From Lineus longissimus (lineage: Eukaryota; Nemertea; Pilidiophora; Heteronemertea; Lineidae): a DNA stretch of 64,000 bases. The DNA lies in NCBI RefSeq assembly GCF_910592395.1, contig NC_088314.1:18077998-18141997 (forward strand). Reading direction: 5' to 3'. This document shows, one piece after another, positions 47,495-58,200 of the stretch. Under the pieces are notes generated by a model. That model did no database searches. It was not told the origin of the DNA and worked only from the letters and a program-made list of their open reading frames with translations. A program made the position numbers and the translations under genes. How positions within the stretch are numbered: position 1 is the stretch's first letter; every line of letters starts with the position of its first letter.

Positions 47495-47584
47495 GGCCCG
47501 CCTTCGGAAAAAATCAAATTTTTACAATTTTTTCACACAAAATGTCTTCACCACTCTTGAAAACTCCAGTCGACAAGTCTTTTG

Positions 47585-47638
47585 CAGAATCATGCGCATT
47601 TTCGGGCGCAGTGATCGGTTTATCCTCTACACCTGACC
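47585..47638 (-). promoter_or_regulatory. Promoter module of first exon c (diverged)
   Basis: CATG at 47591, CAGTGATCGGTTTAT at 47609 and CACCTGACC at 47630. The 30 bases from CAGTGAT match exon a's module at about 25 positions, and the 21-base offset to the right-hand E-box is the same. It lies 91-144 bases upstream of the ATG. Confidence 0.6.
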
Positions 47639-49259
47639 GTTATTTTCGCCGGTAGTATTCCATCGACATATCGACGAATTTTTTAAGGCATGCTAGTATC
47701 TCACGTAGACATTTATATTTTTTTTAATGGAGATCGTTTGAATATAGGGATAAACGGAACTCAGCGAGCATGTATCCAACTGCGTCAATACCTCGAAAGT
47801 GAAAAATGTCGGTTCGTCACTAAAAAAACCTTCGACAAAATTTCCACTTCTCTCCTCAACACAAACACACTTAAATACAAAGGTTTTTTGGGCTTAAGGG
47901 TTTTTCAGTCAACATAAATATGTACCCTGAAAAGTTTTTTTGTGTTGGCTGAAAAACCCTCCAAAGGTTTTTCAAAAGCTCAAAAACCTTTGATTTTTAA
48001 GAGAATTGGCAACTGAGTAACAAATGAACGCAAACGCATCGACGGTAAACATGGCATAAACAAAATTGAGAAAAATCGGCCTTGCGGTGACTTTTTCTTC
48101 AGCGGCAACAAACGTCCTGATCTGCTTTCTGAATAATCAAGAAAGTACCGCTTATCACTGGTTGCCTTTGGAATTGATGGAGCCCTATAAACACGAACGC
48201 CCGGCGTAAACTTGAAATAATGAACGCCTGATATTCAGTCCCGATGAGTAATATGTAGCAAAAAAATAAATAAATAAAAGGCTCTGGTCTGCAACGATCC
48301 ATTAGCCGATCACGAGAGGAAATAAAATTATTTCCTCCTGTCGATTATGACACCAAGAACATAAATTATGTAGCTGACCAATCTTTAAAGCTGACAGTCT
48401 ACGTCAGTAGTATTAAAAGGGTTACGCCATTCGTCCAGAAAAATAGAAATGCAGTTATACACAATGCCGAAGTGCAATTATCAGTGCAACTTTGCTGAAA
48501 TTGATTGTGAAGAGTACTTGTATATCTGTGTACAAAACGGCAATGTTGAAATTTTCAATGCGTATTTACGCAGTCGGAAATTTTCTAATGTAATTACATT
48601 ATTTTTTAATTTTGAGGGAACGGCTTAATAGACCGTACATAGTTAGAGGTAATATAATTAACAATTAAGTCCATAAACTTGATCGATTTTATGAACGTGT
48701 TTGATAATTGCGATTAAAAATTAGAAATGTATCCATTGTCACTTCTCATTATATTTGACATAACATTTCATATTGTAACTTGTGTTGTAGTGGTACTAGG
48801 TGTAAAATAAAACATGTTCGACTTTTGATTTTTAATTTAGTTATAATGTTCTTCAAGCATGAATTACATCACAACTGGAGAAAAATACACAGCATGCAGG
48901 TTTGTCCTATATGGAAAGCAAACAAATTGTAAATTATGCATAAACTCGGCTGATTTGTGAGTAAACTTTAAAGGAAATAGGCGGACATAATTGAACCTTA
49001 AAAATGTAATGCATATGATGTCTAAGTGTCATACAGTATATAAATACCAGATGGACACAAGTTTTTTTGGGAAATATAAACACATTCTTAAATTACTGTT
49101 TTTTTATTCATATTATCACTTCCACGTGGATACTTTGACCTCACATGGCAAAGTACTAGTATATAGAATTAAGAAACCTAAATCCAGTTTTTGGCGGGTA
49201 CCGAAAAAGATCGTATACCAAAAAAGAAGTTGGCGTCACGATATTCACTACATTCTTAC
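47639..49259. other. Between first exons c and d
   Basis: No exon recognised. A MITE-like element (AAAACCTTTGATTTTTAAGAG style ends) occupies about 47815-48010, and the rest is A+T-rich. No copy of constant exons was found. Confidence 0.5.
47815..48010. mobile_element. MITE with AAACC/GGTTT inverted words
   Basis: AACCTTCGACAAAATT..., a central TTGGGCTTAAGGGTTTTTCAG and the complement CTGAAAAACCC, then TTTTTCAAAAGCTCAAAAACC before TTTTTAAGAG. It shares the TTTGAGCTTTTGAAAAA and CTCTTAAAA words with 36453-36672. Boundaries are approximate. Confidence 0.5.
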
Positions 49260-49739
49260 CTTCAAAACCGACTCTTTTCGTCTGTGAGCAACCTCTCGGA
49301 AATATTGATACCAATCCCAGGAGCCATTATATCTACCATGGAACAGTACAGCTTTTGTTTTCGCAGTCTCCCCTCTCGCTTCCGTTTTCCCCTTCGAAAA
49401 CAAGTTGAAGTTACACGCAGTGATTGCTGGAAATTCCACGATTTCTTCCCGGGAAATGTTCACCAGAACGCTGATGGGTCGCCCATTGAATTTGATGACT
49501 TGAGTCGCCGCATGGTAAAGTCCGAACACCAGCATAACCAAGATAAATACCAGCCAAACAGCCCGTCTGAACAAGCCGTATTCCCTGTCGATGAGTTTGT
49601 TAAGTCCGTCAAGAGTGACTCTTGAACAAAATGAAGTGAAGATACTGTTCCATATGTTTTGCTCCTTCTTTATTGCCTGAACCGAGGTATTCTCAACTGC
49701 CTTTACCGTATTTGGGACTTCTAGATCCGTTTTAAACAT
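49260..49739 (-). CDS. Locus C variable first exon d
   Basis: 160 codons from the ATG at 49739 to AAG|GTAAGA in phase 0; the shortest of the five. Seen: CSRVTLDGLNKLIDREYGLFRR, TM1 (VWLVFILVMLVFGLYH), RPISVLVNISR, FPAITACNFNLF, then a short divergent segment containing SWDWYQYF and ending HRRKESVLK. The glycine preceding the conserved gating glycine is Asp here. Unbroken frame. No clear CCAAT/E-box module was found upstream. Confidence 0.9.
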
Positions 49740-51722
49740 TTTTTGCCTTATCAGATGTAGCGCATGCTATATCGTCCGATTAGGCTTGGAATTTATTAAA
49801 AAGAATGTTCCTGTGGGCAGGAATACAAAAAACTAAAACTTTTAACGGTGTGTCACCAACAGTTTTTATAACATGCACCAAGAGTCTTCAAAGAGTTATG
49901 GGCCTAATATTTGCATCAATACATACCTGTGCTTGTACTATAGTACTAAGTGCCAAATCTGACGCTAGTTAGGCTCGGTAGGCGGTATAGTTTGCTATTT
50001 TTATCAATCGAGTCCCACTTACCAACAAATTAAATCAACGCCTAACAACCAACAAATTGATTATGACAGAAGCTCACGGAGTGTCAATGATGCATCAAAT
50101 CAATTGTTCGCCAATTTTGTACACTGCCATCGATATTGACGCATTATACCTCTCACGCAAGTGGCTTAGTCATGATGGAAATGGTTGGTGACCAAGTTAA
50201 TTTTTTCGCATCAATAAGATATTCCGAAGAGCAAATGAAAAACCCTTATTTCGAGGTCAGATTACAGAAAATTGCCTTTGGGCGGCCTGTTCGATTCGGA
50301 GTGAAACCAGTTCAGATGCAAGCCAAATAAAAACTGCGAGTAAGATAAATAGGTAAATATTCGCCAGATCCATCTGCTGATGAAAATAGACAAAGTGGAT
50401 TATTATATTGTATTAGGGTCTGTTATTACATGTATTTCATTTGTCTGCGACTGACTATAACAGGGATAGCTGCTTGCTGTTAGCAACGTAATATAAAGCC
50501 GAATGCATTCTCCGACGCGCGATCACCGGCATCCATAAGTTCTGTACTGTTGATTTCCATCGGCAGGAACACAACCAATGAAAATGCTCGAGTTTGGATA
50601 TCACTGCATCAGCGGTGATGAACTTCCTAGAATCGTATGCTAGCGACTCTCTGATTGGGCGCATTTCGTTTTCGTTTCTTCAGACAAGGGAAATGTCTCA
50701 GGGGTTTGTGTGCAGGGCCGGAAAAGTAAGGCAGGTGCAGCGAGCATTGACCCCTGATTTTCTCCGGATGCACACTATCTGTAACGTAGACCGACCTGCC
50801 CCATCCCACTTACAAGAGGTCAGCTCATTTCGTCAGCCTCGGCGGACTAATCCGTGATATTCTTCGGAGTGAATGTACCGTATTTGACCTCGAAGACATT
50901 CACTCGCCCGATTTGTGCCAATTTCAATCTGTGGTACGACAAGGCCTCGCCCTTCGTTGTCATCTATTCGCTTCCACGTACCCATTGTGGGTGCGTGATG
51001 CCCAGTAGGGCCGTCTTCACGGGACTTAAACCGATCTAAATCGATCCGGATCGATGTCCGCGAAAACGGTGACCCAGCGTAACTTGACGCCCCTTCTCCA
51101 TACACGCACCCTTTCACTTGCTCATCTCGCAACAGTTTATGTCTGCGGAAACACATTTCCAAAAATCGATCAGGCCTCAAAGCACGCAGACGAATTCAAT
51201 ACGATCAATTAAAATAATCAAGCTTCACCATTACCATACAAAAGATTAGTTCATTTTGAGGGGGGTAAGGCCCGCATTTATTATTTTTATCCGAGTTCAT
51301 CCCACCAATGATTGGAGGGTCTTGTTTATATTGTGTTTCAGAGGTAAACCAATAGGCCATACATTCGTACCGTGACAGGGCCGGCTGGCCTGGCTGGAAG
51401 TCAAGGACCCTACCCACACCCGGAGCCAGGAGTAAAGGCACTTCCAACACTCGTCACAAACAAACACCACCTCAATCATCACCGTCACAAACACCGTAAC
51501 TGTGTTTCAGACGGTGCGAATAAGACCGGAAACAATGGCCCCATGCACCGTGGCGGTTCGAATAGCCAGTTCCAAACCAATAAATATCTCTACCCACCGT
51601 AAACACGAACGGCGTAACTTGTGCCGCGCTTGTCCACGTGCTATACAAGTTCTAGATTTTAAAAAAGTATCCATCTTTCAAGGTAACATTATTCATATAA
51701 GGCTTGAAATAATTGAACTTAC
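49740..51722. other. Between first exons d and e
   Basis: No exon recognised and no copy of constant exons 2-6. Contains one copy of a 28-bp element at 50823-50850 that recurs upstream of first exon e. Confidence 0.5.
50823..50850. promoter_or_regulatory. 28-bp shared element, copy upstream of first exon d
   Basis: GCTCATTTCGTCAGCCTCGG followed by CGGACTAA, identical over 28 bases to 52734-52761. It is about 1.1 kb upstream of the ATG of first exon d. It could be a regulatory element or the trace of a dispersed repeat. Confidence 0.35.
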
Positions 51723-52298
51723 CGAAAGGAGTGAATCGTGCAAACGAGGAGCGAATTTCTGATACTGCTCCGTCCAATTCCAATAGGTGAAGTCGTAGTT
51801 AAGAGCTTTCGCCAAAGCCCCAATATTATCCCCCTTACCAGTTATCAGTATCTTTTTGGTGAAATCCGAAGCTCCAATTCCAAAAGCATCAAGTTTTTCC
51901 TTCGAGAAAAAGTTGAAGTTACAAACAGTAAGTGTTGGGAACGTCACTTCGTTATACCTTGAGATGTTCACAAGAACCCGAATAGGCCTTTGCCGGAATT
52001 TTATTATTTGTAGTGTGGTGTTGTAAAGGCCAAGCGCGACCAAACTGAGGATACAGGCCAGCCAAAATACCCGCCGAGCAATACCATACTCTTTATCAAT
52101 GAGTTTCTCCAGGCCACCAAATTGGATTCTTGTGCAGAAAGATGTGATGAACGCGGCACAACTTGGCGTCCTTGCGGCAGAGTCGTTAAAAGCAACCACA
52201 GGTGTGCGGTGAATCGGTGAACCCTTCTTGTCGACATCCGCAAGACCCGGAGTCGAATCTTCTTTAATTGATTCTAGCTTCAGCTTGTTTGTTGACAT
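51723..52298 (-). CDS. Locus C variable first exon e (most distal)
   Basis: 192 codons from the ATG at 52298 to TCG|GTAAGT in phase 0. Seen: MSTNKLKL start shared with exon a, a longer cytosolic region (DSTPGLADVDKKG), CTRIQFGGLEKLIDKEYG, TM1 (VFWLACILSLVALGLY), RPIRVLVNISRY, FPTLTVCNFNFF, then the longest divergent segment, containing YWNWTEQY and ending PRLHDSLLS. It is the most divergent of the five and about 11.5 kb upstream of constant exon 2. Confidence 0.92.
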
Positions 52299-52634
52299 AA
52301 TGCCCCTTCCTCATCATCAAGTTTAACTCCTGAGATTCGTCATCCTACATGTAAACACAGCCGTCCTAGGGAGGGACGACGAGGTCGATCCAGTGAGTCC
52401 GGAGTGTGAGTCCGAATGCTGCGAACTAAACCCAGAAAATCACAACTACTCGATCAACTTCTATCTTAATTCCAAGCACGAAACTTCCCGCGAAAATATC
52501 ATAAAAACATAACACACTTGCCTGCCTTCCCATCAACAATTCAATTAACCACACCTAAAGATTTTCTTTTTCCTTCGTTTATTCCACAATATCTTAGCAA
52601 AGCACTGGATTTGAACTGATAAGTCGAGTATAGA

Positions 52635-52675
52635 CACGTGATGTACGTCATCAATATTGATTGGCTGGTCATGTC
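52635..52675 (-). promoter_or_regulatory. Partial promoter module of first exon e
   Basis: CACGTG at 52635 and GATTGG at 52659 (24 bases apart, versus 23 between the left E-box and GATTGG at exon a), then TCATGTC near 52669. The core CCAAT box is kept but the right-hand E-box is displaced. It lies 340-380 bases upstream of the ATG. Confidence 0.45.
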
Positions 52676-52733
52676 AAACCGTTAGATACCTGTCCGAAGA
52701 GTCGACAAGCCCATCCATCTACAAAAGAAATTT

Positions 52734-52761
52734 GCTCATTTCGTCAGCCTCGGCGGACTAA
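52734..52761. promoter_or_regulatory. 28-bp shared element, copy upstream of first exon e
   Basis: Identical to 50823-50850. It lies about 440 bases upstream of the ATG of first exon e and about 60 bases beyond the partial promoter module. Confidence 0.35.
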
Positions 52762-53210
52762 CCGTCCCGTTATTGTCTGACCACGCGATGCTCCAATCAC
52801 CACTGAGAGAGCGGGTAAATAGAAAAAACGGATCAATTACAACATATCAATGACATTTAGTTTACGGATCTCTGGTACACCTATTAGAGTGATTGGTCTG
52901 CTTTCCTTTATTTGATTTGAAAGCGATCAAAAGAGTCTTCTGTTTACCATGTAGACATATCGAATGATTTTAATCAACGTTAGCACAGATAAAAGATGGT
53001 AATTTTGGCAACATGAGGGCTTTTATACATTATTTTAGCATCTTGACACGTTTTCAGTACTTGACAGCTTTAACAAAGAATGTCCTACAAATCATGACAT
53101 TACCGCATTTTATTCTTTTTAGTCACGACGACTGTTATGGTTGTATTACATGACAACAGTAGCCATGGATGTGATTACAACATCGAAGAACTCTTTATAT
53201 AATCAGTCCT

Positions 53211-54586
53211 AAAGCCCGTAGCACACCAGCCGCCAACTTCGGCGTTCACAGGCGTTTTTTGCCGCAAGAGTCCTGAACGCCTGAAAAATCCCTAGTCTGC
53301 TACGAACGGCGTCGGCGAACGCGACTTGCCGCAACTAAACGCCAAATGTCCAACATGTTTGATTTTTGACGCGTGTCGCCGCGTTTGAACGCAAGAAGAA
53401 GCCAGGTGTGATACGGATTGCCGCCTGAATTGGCGGCGGCGGCGAGGCTATGGCCAATCAGTATGCGTCTTGATGTCACATGATTTCAGAATGGCAGTCT
53501 AAAGTATGGCAAGCCAAAGCGGAATTTATTCAAGACTTTAGAATTACCATTCAAGAAGTTAAATATAAGTTCAAGAAGGAAATATATGTTCAAGACTAAA
53601 ATATGTTCAACCTTGAATCAAATGTTTTCAACCTTGAATAAAATATGTTCAACCTTGAATAAAATATGTTCAACCTTGAATAAAATATGTCCAACCTTGA
53701 ACAAAATATATTCAACCTTGAACAAAATATATTCAAGACTCACGTGACCATATTCAAGACGCACGTGACCACAAAATTGATGACGTAGTTGCTCATGTTT
53801 TGATGCTTTACGGACTTTCCCGAACCCGCGTCCGGACTTTCCCGAACCCATGGTACTTGTGTTGCGTTTCGGAGCTCGAATTGTTCGCACGAGGTTCACG
53901 TACCTAGCCGCCTAAACCTGACATGTACTGTAATCCTACACATCATGACATGGATGCCGAGTGAATGTCAGAGTCGATACATGTTTCAAAGACATATCAG
54001 GCAAATTATAGGTTCAAAATGCGCAAAGCCTCTCACCTTTCATTCTTAAGGCCGACACCACTGTATCGGATTCTCGTTGTCTTTTGACATGTTTGAGTGT
54101 TTAGGCTATACAGGCAATCAATCATGTTGTGAAACAGAACGCATCAGAAGTACCACAGATTCTACGCTCTACGTCATCAATTTTGTGGTCACGTGCGTCT
54201 TGAATATGGTCACGTGAGTCTTGAATATATTTAGTTCAAGGTTGAATATATTTTGTTCAAGGTTGGACATATTTTATTCAAGGCTGAACATATTTTATTC
54301 AAGGTTGAACATATTTTATTCAAGGTTGAAAACATTTGATTCAAGGAGTCTTGAACATATATTTCCTTCTTGAACTTATATTTAACTTCTTGAATGGTAA
54401 TTCTAAAGTCTTGAATAAATTCCGCTTTGGCTTGCCATACTAAAGTGGCGGAAAAGTCGCTACTGGACGCCGATTCTGGGCAGGTGTGCTCTGACCGGGA
54501 TCCACTTGCCGCCAACTTCGGCGTCGAGAGGCGTCAGCTGAACGTTTCTTGTCGCCAAAGTTGGCGGCTAGTGTGCTGCGGGCTTT
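53211..54586. mobile_element. Outer foldback/MITE, split by a nested element
   Basis: The ends AAAGCCCGTAGCACACCAGC and the complement of GCTAGTGTGCTGCGGGCTTT form ~34-bp inverted repeats, continuing through CGCCAACTT. Without the nested element the outer one is about 435 bp. No coding capacity. An upstream stretch has tandem GCC/CGC-rich words (GGCGGCGGCGGCG). Confidence 0.75.
53505..54439. mobile_element. Inner long-armed foldback element with CTAAAG duplication
   Basis: Inverted arms of about 270 bp begin TATGGCAAGCCAAAGCGGAA and end with the complement; CTAAAG sits at both edges (53499-53504, 54440-54445). Each arm holds about six units of ATTCAAGGTTGAACATATTTT and ends in GTCACGTGAGTCTTGAATAT. 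The ~380-bp spacer has no ORF of interest. Confidence 0.8.
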
Positions 54587-55019
54587 ATAAAACAAATAAT
54601 AATAACCCTTCTCTTACTTTAAATCACGCCAAGTATGCGAAAATGTGCGCTTTTCGGCACAAAACTCTCTTTGAAGATCACTTCGGACAAGGAGTTGCAC
54701 TGAAGACTGGAACAGGCGCAGCCTGGTCAGGCTACGATCGGTCTATTGAGGAACCGGTCGGAAAACTGCTGAAGGTAAATCGTTCTCAGCACACGTAATA
54801 GGATATTGATGGAAAATCGTTGTCAACAGAAGCGTCGATCCGCACAACATTAGCTTTGTCTATCGACATCGTTAGTCATTACCAAAGCTAACAAACTAAT
54901 ACTCTCTCCTACCCGCACTCCACGCACTGCTAAAAATTGATGTGGATTTATTTCTTGGACGTGGAGATAGGGAAAGACTAGTTTGAATGTAGCCAATTCT
55001 TTAGGAGTGTATGAAGCAC

Positions 55020-56180
55020 CACTCAGTTTCGTTGCAACGTCCTCCACAAGAGGCATGAAGCGCCACCCAGTTTCGTTGCAACGTCCTCCACAGGAGACAT
55101 GAAGCACCACCCAGTTTCATTGGAACGTCCTCCACAGGAGACATGAAGCACAACCCAGTTTCGTTGGAACGTCCTCCACAGGAGACATGAAACACAACCC
55201 AGTTTCGTTGGAACGTCCTCAACAGGAGACATGAAGCACAACCCAGTTTCGTTGGAATGTCCTCCACGGGAGACATGAAGCACAACCCAGTTTCGTTGGA
55301 ACGTCCTCCACAGGAGACATGAAACACAACCCAGTTTCATTGGAACGTCCTCAACAGGACACATGAAGCACAACCCAGTTTCGTTGGAATGTCCTCCACG
55401 GGAGACATGAAGCACAACCCAGTTTCATTGGAACATCCTCCACAGGAGACATGAAGCACAACCCAGTTTCATTGGAACATCCTCCACAGGAGACATGAAG
55501 CACAACCCAGTTTCGTTGGAACGTCCTCCACAGGAGACATGAAGCACAACCCAGTTTCATTGGAACGTCCTCCACGGGAGACATGAAGCACTACCCAGTT
55601 TTGTAGCAATGTCTTCCACAGGAGACATGAAGCACTACCCAGTTTTGTAGCAATGTCTTCCACAGGAGACATGAAGCACAACCCAGTTTTGTAGCAATGT
55701 CTTCCACAGACACATGAAGCACAACCCAGTTTTGTAGAATTGTCTTCCACAGGAGACATGAAGCACAACCCAGTTTTGTAGCAATGTCTTCCACAGGAGA
55801 CATGAAGCACTACCCAGTTTTGTAGCAATGTCTTCAACAGGAGACATGAAGCACAACCCAGTTTTGTAGCAATGTCTTCCACAGACACATGAAGCACAAC
55901 CCAGTTTTGTAGAATTGTCTTCCACAGACACATGAAGCACAACCCAGTTTTGTAGCAATGTCTTCCACAGGAGACATGAAGCACAACCCAGTTTTGTAGC
56001 ATTGTCTTCCACAGACACATGAAGCACAACCCAGTTTTGTAGCATTGTCTTCCACAGACACATGAAGCACAACCCAGTTTTGTAGCAATGTCTTCCACAG
56101 ACACATGAAGCACAACCCAGTTTCATTGCAATGTCCTCCACAAGACACAAAGCACAACCATTGTTATTGCAATGTCCTCA
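55020..56180 (-). repeat. 44-bp minisatellite, two subfamilies
   Basis: About 26 units of ACATGAAGCACAACCCAGTT plus a variable half. Units from 55020 to ~55600 carry TCGTTGGAACGTCCTCCACAGG-type halves; units from ~55600 to 56110 carry TTGTAGCAATGTCTTCCACAG. Some units are three bases shorter (CACAGACAC). Overlapping minus-strand ORFs of 100-214 codons arise because the unit has no stop in most frames, and I do not regard them as genes. Confidence 0.9.
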
Positions 56181-56829
56181 TGAAGCACAAGCAGTTTCAG
56201 TGGAATGTCCTACAGAGGTGACATGAAACATAACAGTTTCATTGTAATGTTCTCCACAAGAGACATAGAGCAAAATCAATTTCTTTGCAATGTCATACGC
56301 AAGAGATGGGATCCTCCGCAGGAAACATGAGCATCCCAAATCCTCCACAAGAGACATGAAGTATGACCCAAATGTGCTCTGCAAACTGAAAACTATTCTC
56401 GCCTTCCAACCAAGGTGCCCATCCTGTCCTTAAGTTTTGAAAGGCAACAAGCAAAGAGTGAGCGTCTACAAAAATAGTACATGTATACCTCTTTATTATG
56501 ATAGCCACAAAGAAAACAAATCAACACACATGAATGAAGAGCTCGACGTCAATAAATAGGCTACATAAATAGGTACAGGAATGCACAAGTCACTTACTAA
56601 GTACTTAAAGGGTTGTCGATTTTGACTCAAAATTCTCCTAAGTAGTTTCACCCTGTAGAATGACTGTTAACAGATGCACAGAGAAGCAGATGAGGATGAC
56701 AGCTTTGTGACTACTTTGTGCTTATAGCCACAATTGCAGTGACCAATAAGTGACTATTTGAATTGATTAGTCACAATTACTATTGGTGAGTAATTAGTCA
56801 CAATATCAGTCACAATCCGAATGAACTCT

Positions 56830-58200
56830 ACTCATCGTCACTTCTCCTTCACTAGGTGGCACATCTATTCCTGTTTGATAGTTGATTAGTCACTAATTTG
56901 TCATAAATAGTCACTAATTAGTCACAATATCAGTCACTATCAAACTGAACAATGTTCATAAGTGCCCCTTTCACAAGTTTTATTTTTCCCTTATAGTTGC
57001 AGCAATCTTTTCCTAGTCAGGGTGCAGTATCTCTTCCCGTGGTAGATTTATCACTAATTAGTCACAATATCAGTCACTATCAAACTGAACAATGTTCATA
57101 AGTGCCCCTTTCACAAGTTTTCTTTTTCCCTTATAGTTGCAGCAATCTTTTCCTAGTCAGGGTGCAGTATCTCTTCCCGTGGTTGATTTATCACTAATTA
57201 GTCATCTGGTCACTAATTAGCCATAATTAGGGTCACTATCCAAGTGAACCCTGCTCATACGTATCCGTTTTTTTCGAATAGTTGCAACAATCTTTCCCCT
57301 GTCAGGGTTTAGCAATCAACTCCTGTTTGATGAATGATTAGTCACTAATTAGTCACAATATCAGTCACTTTCCAACTGAACCCTGCTCATAGGTATCCAT
57401 TTTTTTTTAATAGTTGCAACAATCTTTCCCCTGTCAGGGTTTAGCATCAACTCCTGTTTGATGAATGATTAGTCACTAATTAGTCACAATATCAGTCACT
57501 ATCTAAGTGAACCCTGCTCATAGGTATCCGTTTTTTTCGAATAGTTGCAACAATCTTTCCCCTGTCAGGGTTCAGCATCAACTCCTGTTTGATGAATGAT
57601 TAGTCACTAATTAGTCACAATATCAGTCACTATCCAACTGAACCCTGCTCATAGGTATCCGTTTTTTTCGAATAGTTGCAACAATCTTTCCCCTGTCAGG
57701 GTTAAGCATCAACTCCTGTTCGATGAATGATTAGTCACTAATTAGTCATAATATCAGTCACTATCCAACTGAACCCTGCTCATAGGTATCCGTTTTTTTC
57801 GAATAGTTGCAACAATCTTTCCCCTGTCAGGGTTAAGCATCAACTCCTGTTCGATGAATGATTAGTCACTAATTAGTCATAATATCAGTCACTATCCAAC
57901 TGAACCCTGCTCATAGGTATCCGTTTTTTTCGAATAGTTGCAACAATCTTTCCCCTGTCAGGGTTAAGCATCAACTCCTGTTCGATGAATGATTAGTCAC
58001 TAATTAGTCATAATATCAGTCACTATCCAAGTGAACCCTGCTCATAGGTATCCGTTTTTTTCGAATAGTTGCAACAATCTTTCCCCTGTCAGGGTTAAGC
58101 ATCAACTCCTGTTCGATGAATGATTAGTCACTAATTAGTCATAATATCAGTCACTATCCAACTGAACCCTGCTCATAAGTGTTCGTTTTTCTCTAATAGT
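56830..58200 (-). repeat. ~131-bp tandem array derived from the last coding exon
   Basis: About ten units; the best conserved lie between 57280 and 58200 with a period of 129-134 bases. Each unit has two parts: an AT-rich part with TTAGTCACTAATTAGTCA words, and a part homologous to the end of the final exon at 58147-58240. In the minus-strand reading the latter parts translate in the same frame and length as the exon's last 32 codons (MLNP, IVATIR, MSRV, LDSD, then TGA). The array starts directly after the true stop codon, so at least its proximal units may be in the 3'UTR. Confidence 0.88.

Noticed and set aside
46931-49739. Possibility that distal first exons are leftovers of decayed whole-gene duplicates
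   Set aside because: All have unbroken frames, good donors in the same phase, and three to four have promoter-like modules, while no trace of exons 2-6 was found between them. Not fully excluded without RNA data.
53585-53760. CRISPR-like spaced repeats (TTCAACCTTGAATAAAATATG units)
   Set aside because: Units are contiguous rather than separated by unique spacers, sit inside a foldback transposon arm, and the DNA is animal.
54850-56157. Many overlapping minus-strand ORFs of 70-214 codons
   Set aside because: They are shadows of the 44-bp minisatellite. The same peptide phrases appear in rotating frames, and there is no start context, domain or splice signal.
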